Source of the DNA: Penium margaritaceum | Taxonomy: Eukaryota; Streptophyta; Zygnematophyceae; Desmidiales; Peniaceae | DNA: 64,000 nt | Reading direction: 5' to 3' | Assembly (NCBI GenBank): GCA_023375785.1 | Contig: SZWC01000043.1 | Span: 537,722-601,721, forward strand | In this document: positions 1 to 10,896 of the stretch, piece by piece | How the letters are laid out: every line of letters begins with the position of its first letter | How positions within the stretch are numbered: the stretch's first letter is position 1 | Program-made: the position numbers and the translations under genes | Notes under the pieces: model-generated | Told to the model about the DNA's origin: nothing | Seen by the model: the letters and a program-made list of their open reading frames with translations, nothing else | The model's database searches: none

Positions 1-2172
1 GGCATGGGGGTGCTGACGGGTTTGCAGTCCTCCATGTTGTAGCGCTTCAAGACGTCCATGATGTACTTGGTCTGGTTGAGCTCGATGGTGCCTGCTTTGC
101 GGTTGCGGTGAACAGCAATCCCGAGGTAGTACTCGAGAGGTCCCATGTCCTTCATCTTAAACCTGCTGGCCAGATTTTTCTTGAGGTCCGTAAGGGCCTC
201 CTGCGAGGAAGAACACATGATGAGATCGTCCACGTACAATGCCACGAGCAGCAAGCCACGTTTGTCCTCCCGCACATAGACGCTGGGGTCATTCCTGCAA
301 TGTGCAAAGGAGATCTCAGCCATGAAGCTGTCCATCTCCTTGTACCAGATCCGTGGGGCCTGTTTCAGCCCGTACAACGCCTTCACCAGCTTGCACACCT
401 TACCCTCGGGTGCTTTGACACCTTCCGGCACCTCCATTAGTACCTCCTTGTCGAGCTTCCCATAAAGGAAAGCTGTCTTCATATCCATTTGGTGGCGGCA
501 GCGACGGCAAGCAGGATCTGATTGAGGCAAACGTGACAACCGGTGCAAATGTCTCATCGTGCTGTGAGAATCCTTTCGCCACGACCCTTGTCTTGTACTT
601 GTCGATGCTATCATCTTGCTTCTGCTTCAACCTGAGCACCCATTTTGAGCCCACCACGTGAGCGTTAGCGGGTATGTTCACCAGCACCCATGTGCCATTT
701 TCTTCGATGGACGCGAGCTCGCTGTCCACCGCCTCCTTCCACTTGGCCGCATCGGGCCTTGCCAGCGCCCCAGCCACAGTGAGCGGCTCTCCCTGAGCCA
801 AACAGGACCAGCTCAGTCTCGTCCAGCTTCCGATGTCAGCGTCGTACTTTGGAGTTTGTTTTCTTTTTTGTGTGCCGCGACGTTGCATTGCTGGTGGATC
901 TGTGCAATGCTGTTGCTCTTGTGCTGCAGGATGTCCTGTAGTTAAGTTTTCTTCTTGTGAAGAGCCACTAGCCTCCAAGCTGTTTTCAGAGGCCTCGTAC
1001 GTCTCCGACTCTGTATCGGAGCTCGCCGCTGCGTCAGCCTGCATAGCCGCTCTTCCTGCCACACCACTATTCTTCACGGCCTGCTGTACTGGCACCACTT
1101 GCCAGTTTTCGGGAGGTTTATCTCCTGACTCCAGCAGCACCAACCACTCTCCCTGTTTTGGAGCTTGCGTGGGATCAAGCATCTCTTCCTTGCCTGGTTT
1201 CCTTTCGTCAAAGGTTACGCCTCGGCTGGTGATGAGTCTTCTTCCTGCCAGGTCCCACAGGCGGTAGGTCTTGTGGACCGTCTCATAGCCCACCATAACG
1301 TACTTTCGCGCTCTTGCATCCAGCTTGCCGGCACCCTCGCCCGCCTGGACCTTTGCCCATGCGGTGTAGCCGAATACTTTGAACTGTACGTCCGACTTCT
1401 TCCCTGACCAACCTTCTTGTGGCGTCATCTGTTGCTTTCCCTTCTTCTTTCCGCGTCTGGCCAGAGTAGCCGCAGGAGTCAGGTTGATGAGATAGCATGC
1501 CGTTCTTGCCGCTTCCGCCCAGAACCGCGGTGGAAGCTTTGCATCAAAGAGCATGCTACGCACTATGCCGAGGATGGTCTGATTCATCCGTTTGGCAACA
1601 CCATTGCTCTGTGGCGTGTAAGGCATTGTGGGCTGGTGGCTGATCCCATGTTGCCTCAACCAGCCCTTGCATGCCTCGTACTCTCTACCGTGGTCGCTTC
1701 GCAACGCTTTGACTTTCTTTCCGGTGTGCCGCTCCACCATGGCGACAAACTCCTGCAACTTTTCTCTGACCTCTCCCTTTGCTTTGAGGAAGAAGATCCA
1801 CACCTTGCGACTGTGGTCGTCTATGAAGGTCAGAAAGTACTTGCTACCACCATTTGACGCCATGCAAAAGGGTCCGCACACGTCGGTGTGAATGAGGTCA
1901 AGGGCTGATTCTGCGCGGCGACCATTGTGCTCAAAGCGCTTTCGCTTGGTCTTCCCTTGGAGGCAAGGTTCACACAGGCTGCCACATCCAACCGCATCCT
2001 TCTTGCAACCATCCATGTCACGGACCAGCTGTTGTTGCTGGATGACTTGGAGCGTGCTGTTTGCCACATGCCCAAAGCGTCTATGCCACAGATCAGCGTC
2101 TTCATCTTTTGCGGCAGAGGATGCTTTTTCAGTTTTTGTTGGTGTGCTCTCCTGTGTGGATGTCGGGACCAC
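1..2172 (-). pseudogene. A1a pol: integrase and reverse transcriptase part
   Basis: The minus strand encodes copia integrase then reverse transcriptase. The integrase zinc region reads LWHRRFGHVANSTLQV with a following CEPCLQGKTKRKRFE. The catalytic core shows DLIHTDVCGPF, LRSDHGREYEA and TPQSNGVAKRMNQTIL, the usual D,D-35-E surroundings. A Ser/Glu-rich linker follows, then the reverse transcriptase start with GSKWVLRLKQKQDDSIDKYK and VVAKGFSQHDETFAPVVTF. The remaining reverse transcriptase, including the YVDD box, lies in 1-400. The product would be cleaved from a gag-pol polyprotein in a cytoplasmic virus-like particle. RNase H is beyond the window edge. Confidence 0.85.
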
Positions 2173-2226
2173 TGCCTCCGTAGCACCCGCATGGTCCTCC
2201 TTTTCCGAGCTCTTTGCTGCCGTTGT

Positions 2227-3211
2227 CTACATTACGTAGAGTCCGTCAACCCGTGGAACCTGTGCCACAAGATCTTTGTTGGCGTAGAGGACCTTGATGT
2301 CTTCGTTCCTGGCGATGACCGCCTTCTTCTGCGTGAACACCATAGTCATGTCGTCCGTTATTTTTGACACGGACAGAAGGTTTGCCGCAAAGGAGGGCAT
2401 GTAGACCACGTCACGTAGCCGTAGATCCTTCTCCGCACCATTGAGGCTGATGCTCACTAGCTTGTCGCCCACGTCCTTTGCGTTTACGACGCTACCGTTT
2501 GCGCATCTGAACCGCCGATCGGTGGGACCGATGGAGACAAATCCAGCCTGGTCGTTGCTAGAGTGATGATTGGTGCCGGAGTCAAGCCGAAAAGCTCCTG
2601 GCCTGAGTAGCGCCGCTCCTTTTTCTGGAGGCGTGCTCTGTGTCATCATATTGGTAGCTTCTTTGTCACCCTTTTTGTTGCCTTTCTTCCCATCGCTTCT
2701 GCTGTCTTCCTTCTTTGGCGACCTGCACTCTCTTGTCCAGTGCCCAGGTTTGCCGCAGTTGTGGCACTTACCCTGTCGCTTGGGAGCCTTGCCGCCATTG
2801 TTGCCTCCGCCACCACCGCTTCCGCTGTTGCCTTTCTGACCAGAGGCTAACCCTTTGCTCCCGCGGCCACCGTAGCATGCGGCATAGGCTGAGAAGTTAG
2901 CCTCACTTCCGCTGCGGCGCATGGCCTCTTTTCGCACGTACTCGAACACTGCCGTGTACGTCAGGTCGTCCTCCTTCCAGCCGCCCATGACGGTGATCAT
3001 CGGGCTCCAGCTCTCCGGTAGCACCATGAGGAGAATCATGGCTTACATGTTCTCGTCAAGGTCCCAGTTCATCTGACGAGCCTCGCCAAGGAGTCCTTCA
3101 AACTCCTGTAGGAAATCGGGGATTGATTCGCCCTCATTCACCCGCATGCTGATCAGCCATTGTAGGATTAATAATCTGTTCGCAAGGGAGGTGGATTGGT
3201 GCACGCGCTTG
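2227..3211 (-). pseudogene. A1a gag and protease part
   Basis: The minus strand encodes the C-terminal half of copia gag followed by the aspartic protease. Gag shows a copia gag (UBN2-type) stretch ending in the particle RNA-binding zinc knuckle CHNCGKPGHWTREC (CX2CX4HX4C). The protease starts at FRLDSGTNHHSS, where DSG carries the catalytic aspartate, and continues to the conserved NLLSVSKIT. A Gly/Lys-rich, RNA-binding type spacer flanks the knuckle. It sits upstream of integrase as in all copia elements. The N-terminal gag part seen in A1b is missing from this copy. Confidence 0.82.
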
Positions 3212-3415
3212 ACTTCTGCGCACATCAAGACTCGATCGTAGGACCTGTTGTTCCTAAGTCCAAGATGCTATTCGTTGCGCTACACTTCTGGTATCTCGCT
3301 TGGACTTGCACCACGAACAAGGTTTGGGGGACTTACTCCAAGGGAGCAGTGCATGCCCAACCTGTCCGTCAAGCCATAGCAGTGGCCATGGGGCATAGAA
3401 GAACAACAAAAATCA
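3212..3415 (-). repeat. A1a LTR remnant with tRNA-like segment
   Basis: About 204 bases match the last part (in + coordinates) of the A1b LTR at 22187-22882. It ends CAACAAAAATCA, which reads TGATTTTTGTTG as the LTR start on the minus strand. On the minus strand it holds a B-box match GATCGAGTC (3229-3237) and an A-box-like TAGCGCAACGA (3272-3282). Confidence 0.8.
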
Positions 3416-4985
3416 CCTAGTAATTAGGCTGACCAGTCACAGACAACCTAGAGAGCTAGAGAATACTCTCATGGCTCACTCCTAGTGGTCAGATAACCCA
3501 CAATCCCAGGAAGAATTGCCATGTGTCCATGGCTAGCAGACAAGGATCTCATCTCACCTAAAAAGTAAGGAGTGGAGCCTTTGTCACAGTGAGCATACTT
3601 TGAAAAGGTGATCCTAAGACCAAGGACCTTTTTGGATAGTGCGATTACACTTTGGTTATCAATGTACATAAGAACTAGAACTGCTGCACTCCCACTCATC
3701 TCCACCATGAGATGCTGAAGCCAGACTACTTCGTTGGCTCTAAAGCTGAGAGAGACGTACTCAGCTCCTGTACTTTAGGTAGCCACGCGCACTTGCCGCT
3801 TGTTGCACCAGCTGATGGTTCACCATTCATGAGGAATATATGTCCAGAGATGGACTTTCAGTCCTCAGGTTTTGAAGCCTAATCTGCGTCTATGTAGCCG
3901 ATGATACTTCTCCACTGAAGCTCACGAGGTATTGTCACGTCTACAGCGGCATGCTGATGGATTTGCTCTCTACCATGCAGAACCGCTTCAAGACTTCCTT
4001 GATATAGTGACTCTACTATAGCGAGAGTATGTTTTCCGGTCAGGTATGATCTGGATGCCGAAGAAGTATGATTCCTCTCCGAGATCAGACATCTGGAGGT
4101 GCTCTTTTATCGGATCCTTGAACTCCTACAGTGCAGACATGCTATTGGAAAGGAGGAGCATGTCATCCACATAGATAATGATGATGAGGATCTCATTCCT
4201 CATGCTGCCAGTGATACACGCAGTAACTACACTCGCTGCACTCAGACTCCATGTACTCGAGTGCCGCATCCAACTTCTGGTTCCAAGCACGCGACGCTTA
4301 CTTGAGGCTGAACAACGACTTCTGCAACTTGCAAACAAGATACTCCTGGCCATCCATGATGAACCCCTCTGGCAGCTGCATGTAGATCTCCTCCTCCAAT
4401 TCACCATTGAATAATACCATCTTGAAATCCATGTAGTGAACCTCAAAGTCCTCAGTTGCTGCATAGGAGAGGAGCATGTACACAAAGGCAAACTTTGTAA
4501 CAGGGAGAAAAGTTTCTGTATATCAATGTCCTCCTGCTACTAGTAGCCCTTGGCGACCAGCCTTGCCTTGTATTTTTCCATGTTGTCATCAACTCCCCGC
4601 TTCTTCTTGAATACCCACTTGTACTTGATCACCATACATCCAGGTGGATGCTGAGTCAGCTCCCATACTCGTACAGTTATCAAGCTGTGACTGTATCTCC
4701 TGCTGCATAGGTTACACCCAATCTACTACATCTACTACAGCCATGGCCTCCTTGTTCGATGTTAGTTCATCTGAATCCGCTACAACTACGACCTCAATCT
4801 GTTCTGGTTTCTATAGCATCCAAAAATGGCAGCGCTCACCAGGCTTGTAGCATACCCTGACATAACTGCTACTGTTGGTAGTATTGTATCTCCTTCTTGA
4901 TCTGCTTCTGCTGACGAGTCTATTGTATTTGCAGCATCAAAAATGGGAGAGTAGAGTGGTTCTCCCATTGTCACAGTAGAACAAG
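3416..4985 (-). mobile_element. B7 fragment, copy 1 (family B, decayed)
   Basis: A decayed minus-strand family B copia relic. From left to right it holds a piece of its 3' LTR (to about 3640), RNase H (relics such as DNQSVIALSKK), reverse transcriptase (relics such as LFNGELEEE and a YVDDMLLLSNS box on the minus strand near 4160) and the Ser/Pro linker before integrase. It is interrupted on the left by A1a and on the right by the B5 LTR at 4986. The matching sequence in copy 2 is 22883-24449. Interruptions are many, probably more than ten, so it is old. Confidence 0.8.
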
Positions 4986-5274
4986 TATTGGAACAAGAGG
5001 AGAGAGGGAGCCTTGGAGGAGCGAGCATGTGGGACTGAAAGGGCATCAGTGGTACTGAAGAATGGTTATTAAATCACTCAAAATGATGGAGTACATATAG
5101 AGCTACAGCTTGGGTAAATCAGCCCTCTCACAAGCCACACCACTTAGCCATGGAGGCTAAGGCTCACACACTAGAGTCCGTAATCTCACACAAGAGAAGA
5201 AATCAGCCTAGTTATGAGGCTGGCGACTCACCCACGACCTAGAGAGCTAGAAAATGCTCTCATGGCACACTCCT
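4986..5274 (-). repeat. B5a 3' LTR, first part
   Basis: The LTR starts TATTGGAACAAG, a diverged form of TGTTGGATCTGG, and continues as family B LTR in minus orientation until B1 interrupts it. The rest is 11640-12082. The uninterrupted counterpart in copy 2 is 24450-25181. Confidence 0.85.
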
Positions 5275-5989
5275 TGTTGGGAAAGGAGCCGTCCGGCTCA
5301 ATTTCAGGTCCACAGGAGCAAGTTCCAGGAAACTTCCAGATTCCTGTTCCGATTGTGGATCCGTCTTCACCATTGGAAAGATCAGGTGGCAAATTATCTA
5401 CGGTCCAAGTTTCAGGCCGATCCAACGGTCGGATTGGGAGATATGAATTTTTGAAGTTTGAATGGTCATGGACCGCCGATGTTTGGGTGGCCATGGGCGA
5501 TGGCTCCATGCCTTAGCCTGAGAAAAGAAAAAGGCAAGAGGTCCAGGGTCAAGACCTGATGGGAGAAATATCTAAAAAGGTCCTTGGTCTTAGGATTGCC
5601 TTGTCAGAGTGTGCTGACTAGGATAAAGGTACCTCTCCTTACTTTTCAGGTGTGGTGAGATCCTTGTGTGCTAGCCATGGACACATGGTGATTCTCCATG
5701 GGTTTGTGGGTCATGTGACCACTAGGAGTGTGCCATGAGAGCATTCTCTAGCTCTCTAGGTCGTGTGTGACTGGTCAGCCTGATTGTTAGGCTGATTTCC
5801 TCCCTTGTGTGAGATTGTGGACTCTAGTGTGTGAATCTTAGCCTCCATGGCTAAGTGGTGTGGTTTGTGAGAGGGCAGACTTGCCCAAGCTCTCGCTCTA
5901 TATGTAATCCATTCTTCAGCACAACTGATGCCCTTTTAGTTCCACATGCTCGCTGCTCCAAGACTCCCTCTCTCCTCCAGATCCAACAT
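5275..5989 (+). repeat. B1 5' LTR
   Basis: It begins TGTTGGGAAAGGAGCC and ends CTCCAGATCCAACA, a TG...CA pair preceded by the TSD and followed by the primer site. It is 715 bp against 738 bp for the partner. A 7-bp stem (TCAGCCT/AGGCTGA) with a 7-base loop lies at 5775-5795 and recurs in most B LTR copies. As the 5' LTR it would hold the Pol II promoter and transcript start; I could not place a TATA box with confidence. Confidence 0.93.
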
Positions 5990-5991
5990 CT

Positions 5992-6003
5992 GGTATCAGA
6001 GCC
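5992..6003 (+). other. B1 primer-binding site (initiator-Met tRNA)
   Basis: TGGTATCAGAGC lies two bases after the LTR end, and the match continues as CAG. It is complementary to the 3' end of plant initiator-Met tRNA, the usual primer for copia minus-strand cDNA. Confidence 0.92.
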
Positions 6004-6031
6004 AGATTCTGCAAGATTCAGCCAGCACAGG

Positions 6032-6052
6032 CCGTCACTTTGAGAGTGACGG
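6032..6052 (+). other. Stem-loop beside the primer site
   Basis: CCGTCAC and GTGACGG form a 7-bp stem with a 7-base loop about 30 bases after the primer site. The same stem-loop is kept at the same place in B3, B4, B5b, B8 and B10, and partly in B6. Its function is unknown; a packaging or priming role is inference. Confidence 0.7.
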
Positions 6053-6635
6053 GTTAGGGTCGAACCTTGACCAAATTTGACAATCGACCACTGGATCTTC
6101 AATTTCGAGAGACAAGCTTTTCAACGAGCGCAAGATCCTAAAGATCCAACGGTCGGATTGACAGTTATGCTCAAAACGAGGTCGGCCAGGGCTACACTCT
6201 TCTCTATGAGTAAGACTGTCGCCTTGTGATGACCATAACTCTCTCGTTTCTTTGTCAAATTTAAAACGTGGCCCATGCGAATTGTAGTATTTTTCCTAAG
6301 CTTTCCATTGGTGCAAAAATATTTGCATTCCATTGATTAGTTTGGGAGAAACGCCGTTTACAAGCTGGCTGGTCTGAGTTGGAGTAGGAGCAGAACCACA
6401 CCCTGTTTTCAAGAGGGCATATCTTTCAAAATCCCCTATTGATGACCCTGTTTTATGGGTCGATCTGAAAGGTTTTGAGCTGAATTTTCCATTGGTGGGC
6501 TCAGTTTTTCCACATTCCCAGTCTGCTGGGATCTACAGTCCATTTTCTGTCAGACAGATTTCTGGCAGAAACAGCAGCAGAAGCAGGGGTAGCGCCGCCA
6601 CCCAAGGGCAACGTTGAGCATCACCAAAGCTCAAA
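6053..6635 (+). other. B1 untranslated leader
   Basis: About 580 bases between the primer-site hairpin and the gag start hold no supported ORF. The stretch is well conserved among B copies (B3, B4, B5b, B6, B8, B10), which fits an element leader carrying RNA signals. Nothing else was recognised in it. Confidence 0.75.
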
Positions 6636-7640
6636 ATGGCAGCAGCAGGCGTGGTAACAGCAGCCCAGCCCTTGGAGAGGCTGGAAGGACGTGCCAACTT
6701 CACGATTTGGAAGATCCGTACCCGCCCCCTTTTGGAGGAGAGGGGCTTGTGGGAGGTGGTGAGTGGCGACGAGCGCGCTCCGCCTCCACAGGCAAAAGGC
6801 ATCACCGCAGCTCAGGTGGTGGCGGGGAAGACGCCGCAGAAAGGTGCAACAGATGCAAGTTCATCTACAACTGCAGCGGCGGCGTATGAGGAATGGAAGA
6901 AGAAGGACAGACAGGCCTACAGGTTGCTTGTCAACACCATCTCCAACCCGCATCTTCAGTACGTGAGAGACAAGGCTACTGCAAAGGAGGGGTGGGACAC
7001 GTTGTGCAAGAAGTATGAGAGCAAGGATCCTGCATTCCTCATGCTTTAGGAGGAAAAGATGATGGCGCTGAAAATGCAGGGTGGTGAAGGGATGGAGGCG
7101 TACCTGGACAAGGCAAAGGAGCTGGCGAAGCAGCTGAGAGCGGCCAACAACCCTGTTGAAGAGACGCGCTTCATCCTCCTCTTGCTGAGGGGACTCCCAA
7201 CCAGCTACGACACGGTGCGAGAGACGCTGGAGTGCCAGCCAACTCTTGACCTCGACTTCATCTACACACACCTGGTGCAGGTGGAATTGCGACGCAATGC
7301 CGCAAAACGCAATGGCGGTAACAGCAGCAGTGAAGCAGCTTTCATGGCGATGGGCTCACGCAACCAGCAGCAGCAGCAGTCCGGGCAGCAGAGAGGCAAG
7401 AAGAAGGGCAAGTGCCATTATTGCCAGAAAGAGGGGCACTACAAGAAAGAGTGCTTCAAGTTCAAGAGGGACCAGAAGGAGCAGCAGCAGCAGCAGCAGC
7501 AGCAAAAGCAGCAATCTCCCCAGCAACAGCAGCAGCAGTCACAGCAACGTCAGCAGCACCACCAGCAGCAGCAGCAGAACCAGACCGGCGTGCGCCATTT
7601 TGGCAACATGAACGTGGCCAAAGAGGTGCGCGACCGCCTC
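6636..7640 (+). pseudogene. B1 gag region
   Basis: Copia gag starts at MAAAGVVTAAQPLERLEG; the ATG at 6636 is the position used in the other B copies too. The N-terminal part carries NFTIWKIRTRPLLEERGLW, the conserved W-rich start of copia gag. Then come RLLVNTISNPHLQYV and the helical ELAKQLRAANNPVEETRFIL. The zinc knuckle CHYCQKEGHYKKEC (CX2CX4HX4C) is encoded at 7413-7454. A Gln-rich tail follows, coded by near-pure CAG repeats. Gag would form the cytoplasmic particle shell and bind element RNA. The region is nearly open and, like the whole element, treated as a fossil. Confidence 0.88.
7480..7582 (+). repeat. CAG microsatellite coding poly-Gln
   Basis: Several CAG runs with CAA and other interruptions encode a Gln-rich stretch after the gag zinc knuckle. 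The same place in B3 (about 54946-55035, minus strand) carries a CTG run, and decayed copies keep remnants near 28300. Confidence 0.88.
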
Positions 7641-8330
7641 TTCATGGCGAAGTCTGACATATCGCAGGTAGAGAAGGCGGATCTGGCCTGGTACAAAGAC
7701 TCTGGGTGTACCAAGAGTCTAACGCACCACAGGGAGTGGTTTACACAGTTGCTGTCCATCCCTCCACGTCCTATCGCTTTGGGTGATGATCGGGTGGTGT
7801 ATGCTGAAGGGATTGGGATTGTGGAGATGTGGTTGGAGACCCCGCGTGGCATTGAAGTGGGAGTGTTCCATGGCGTGCTGTACGTACCTAATGCTGCATT
7901 CAACCTCCTCTCAGTCTCCTCTCTTACAAACACAGGACTACGCGTCGTCTTCGATGATGACTATGGCTACATCCTCAACAAGGATACAGGAGAGGAGTTG
8001 GCTAGGTCGGTGAGGGAGGGCGACATGTACCGCCTGCTGGGGGCGACCAAGATCACGCGTGAGCAGAGTCTTGCAGCAGTGGTGCAGGCGAGAGATGGTG
8101 AGATCTGGCATGCGCGCTACGGCCACATCAGCATGCGTGCCTTGCAGCAGCTTCAAGCAAAGCAGATGGTGCGTGACCTGCCTACCATCTCTAACTTTGA
8201 ACAGCAGTTGTGCATCGGCTGTTTGGAGGGGAAGCAGCACCGGGAGGCGTTCTCTATAGCAGGGGAGCGTGCGAAGGAGGTGTTGGAGCTGGTCCACACG
8301 GACCTGTGTGGACCGATGTAGACCCAGAGC
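7641..8330 (+). pseudogene. B1 protease and integrase N-terminal region
   Basis: The aspartic protease begins near LAWYKDSGCTKSLTHH, with the catalytic Asp of DSG encoded at 7698-7700. It runs through ALGDDRVVYAEGIG to the conserved copia motif AFNLLSVSSLTN. The integrase zinc-binding domain follows as WHARYGHISMRALQQL and CIGCLEGKQHREAF (HHCC-type), leading into VLELVHTDLCGPM, which bears the first catalytic Asp. The protease would cut the gag-pol polyprotein; integrase acts on the cDNA ends in the nucleus. Confidence 0.88.
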
Positions 8331-9390
8331 TTTGGAGGCTCTAGGTATTTCCTGACCTTCATTGATGATTTCAGCCGTTACACTGCTGTATACTTCCTTC
8401 CTTCCAAGGACCAGTGCTTTGACAGGTTCAAGGAGTTCAAGGCCATGGTGGAGAACCAGACTGGCAAGAAGATCAAGGCGCTGCGCAGCGATCGCGGTGG
8501 AGAGTACCTGAGCAAGGAGTTCCAGGACTACCTCGCAGCAGCTGGCATCAAGGCGCAACGTACCGCGCCATACTCGCCGCAGCAGAACGGTGTAGCAGAA
8601 CGCGCCAACCGTACCATTGTGGAGTCGGCGCGCTCGATGCTGCACGCGGCTCGGCTGACGTATGACTTCTGGGCTGAAGCAGTGAGCACTGCGGTCTACA
8701 TCAAGAACCGCAGTCCAACTAAGGCGCTGGAGCGGATGACGCCGTACGAGGCGTGGTTCGGCAAGAAACCGAGCGTGGGTCATCTCCGAGCATTTGGCAG
8801 CCTGGCGCACATGCACGTGCCCAAGGAGNTGGGACGCAAAGAGTGCGCAGATGCTGATGATTGGCTACGACGTGGCAAGCAAGGCCTATCGCCTCTATGA
8901 GAGGGATACAGGCCACGTCATCATCTCCAGGGATGTCGTCTTCAACGAGAGCAACGTCATCGGCACCAACATTGTCTGTGAAGAGGCAGCAGAACCAGCA
9001 GCTGACGAGACAGTGGGAGCAGAAATCCTTCCTGACCCACTCTCTCCCGATCCTTCCTCTACTGTGATAGTGGGAGAATCAGTCAACTCTCCCATGTCTG
9101 ATGCAGCAGATACAGCAGCCTCACCAGTAGAAGCAGAGGAGGAAGATGTAGCACCACCAGCAGCAGCAGTTGTGCCAGCAGCACCGCGCCAGCCACCCGC
9201 TAAAGCTCCAGCACCAGGTCGCAGGTACCCTCTTAGGGTGCGTTACAAGCCTGGTAGGCGCGGCCATTTCTGGATACTACAAAAGCTAGAACAAATGAAC
9301 GTTGCAGTTGTAGCAGATTCAGATGAGCCAACGTCATACAAGGAGGCCATGGCTGCACCGGATGCAGCAGATTGGGCGCAAGCCGTGTAG
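8331..9390 (+). pseudogene. B1 integrase core and linker
   Basis: The catalytic core shows LRSDRGGEYLSKEF (second Asp) and APYSPQQNGVAERANRTI (third acidic residue, Glu), the D,D-35-E signature of retroelement integrases. The WFGKKPSVGHLRAFGS motif and the RLYERDTGHVIISRDVVFNE stretch are the usual C-terminal copia integrase features. The part after about 8960 is a low-complexity Ala/Glu/Pro/Ser linker leading to RYPLRVRYKPG, a common junction before reverse transcriptase. One of the single-N assembly junctions of the element falls in this region. Confidence 0.85.
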
Positions 9391-9408
9391 CAGGAGATAC
9401 AGTCGCAG

Positions 9409-10851
9409 TTGGATAACTGCACGTGGGAGCTGATTGAGCGTCCACCTGGACGTAAGGTGATCAAATGCAAGTGGGTGTTCAAGAAGAAGCGGGGAGCAGA
9501 TGGTATCCTGGAAAAGTACAAGGCGAGGCTGGTCGCCAAGGGCTACTCCCAGGAGGAGGGCATCGACTACACAGAAACTTTTGCCCCTGTTGCAAAGTTT
9601 GCCTCTGTGCGTACGCTCCTCTCTTATGGAGCAGCTGAGGATTTCGATGTTCACCACATGGATGTCAAGACGGCATTCTTGAATGGTGACTTGGAGGAGG
9701 AGATCTACATGGAGCAGTCGGAGGGGTTCGTCATGGATGGCCAGGAGTACCTGGTTTGCAAGCTGCAGAAGTCGCTGTACGGCCTCAAGCAAGCGTCGCG
9801 TGCTTGGAACCAGAAGTTAGATGCGGCATTGCAGTGCATGGGGTTTGAGCGCAGTGAGTGTGACTACAGCGTGTATCTCTGGCAGCATGAGCATGAGATC
9901 CTCATCATCATTGTGTATGTGGATGACATGCTCCTCCTTTCCAACAGCATGTCTGCACTACAGGAGTTCAAGGAGGCGATGCAGGAGTGCTTCCAGATGT
10001 CTGATCTCGGGGAGGCGTCATACTTCCTCGGCATCCAGATCATGCGTGACCGCAAATCACGCTCTCTCTCGCTACAGCAGAGTCGCTACATCAAGGATGT
10101 CCTGCAGCGGTTCGGCATGGCAGAGGCCAAACCCATCGGCACGCCATTGGAGACGCGGCAGTACCTCGTGAGCTTCAGTGGAGAAGCAGATGCAGTTGAG
10201 CGACAGAAGTACCAGAGCGCCGTCGGCAGTCTTATGTACCTGATGGTGGCAACCAGGCCTGACCTCGCACAGGCTGTGAGCGCTGTGAGCCAGCACATGG
10301 CTAATCTCGGACCTGAGCACCAGAAGGCAGTGAAGCGGATCTTCCGCTACCTTGCTGGAACCATCAACGTCGGCATCACCTACAACGGCAACGACAACAG
10401 CATCATCGGCTACACAGATGCAGATTGGGCTTCAAATCCTGAGACCCGCAAGTCCATCTCTGGACATGNTGGACATGTGTTTCTCATGAATGGAGGTGCC
10501 ATCAGCTGGTGCAGCAAGCGACAGGTGGTCGTGGCCACCTCGAGCACAGAAGCTGAGTACGTCTCTCTCAGCTTTGGAGCCAAGGAAGCAGTTTGGCTCC
10601 AGCGTCTCATGGCGGAGATGAGTGGGAGTGTAGCAGTTCCAGTTCCTGTGCGCGTCGACAACCAGAGCGCAATCGCACTCGCCAAGAATCCTGAGCACCA
10701 TGTACGCACCAAGCACATTGACATCGCATATCACTTCATCAGGCACATGGTGCAGGAGGGTACTATCAAGCTGGAGTTTACTCCAACCACCAGGCAGGTC
10801 GCTGATTTCTGCACCAAGCCAGTGACCCATGAGAAGCAGCAGTTCTCATGA
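9409..10851 (+). pseudogene. B1 reverse transcriptase and RNase H region
   Basis: A long open stretch encodes copia reverse transcriptase and RNase H. Motifs in order are CKWVFKKKRGADG, KARLVAKGYSQEEGIDY, TFAPVAKFASVRTLL, HMDVKTAFLNGDLEEEIYM, SLYGLKQASRAWN and the active-site YVDDMLLLSNS (YVDD encoded at 9916-9927). RNase H shows YTDADWASNPETRKS, VVVATSSTEAEYVSL, RVDNQSAIALAKNPEHHVR and KHIDIAYHFIRHMVQ with the acidic catalytic residues in place. It ends just before the polypurine tract. A single-N assembly junction lies within it. The region is well preserved compared with other copies. Confidence 0.9.
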
Positions 10852-10884
10852 AGGCATGTGGACTCAACCCACTCTGACTGCGGC

Positions 10885-10895
10885 AAAGTGGGAGA
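10885..10895 (+). other. B1 polypurine tract
   Basis: AAAGTGGGAGA lies directly before the 3' LTR (TGTTGG at 10897), the position where plus-strand cDNA priming occurs in LTR elements. The same sequence borders the 3' LTRs of B3 and B5. Confidence 0.85.
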
Positions 10896-10896
10896 T

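Larger units (their letters stand above)
1..3415 (-). mobile_element. A1a, broken family A copia element (partial)
   Basis: This is a minus-strand Ty1/copia element cut by the window start. Reading right to left it has a piece of LTR (3212-3415), gag, protease, integrase and the first part of reverse transcriptase. It is the duplicate of A1b at 17666-22882 and differs from it by only a few percent. Its LTR end (...AAAAATCA on the + strand) abuts a B7 LTR at 3416, exactly as in copy 2, so A1 had inserted into B7 before the segment was duplicated. It is a broken fossil, with few interruptions in the reading frames visible here. Confidence 0.88.

Noticed and set aside
5221-5516. Repeated ~70-100-codon ORFs in B LTRs (also 10829, 16852, 47712, 51451)
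   Set aside because: They recur at the same LTR position in several copies but on both strands and in several frames, and cross LTR borders; the DNA repeat explains them.
7938-8816. A 292-codon minus-strand ORF
   Set aside because: It is antisense to the B1 protease-integrase region and equivalent antisense ORFs recur in other B copies only because the sense strand is coding. No motif of its own.
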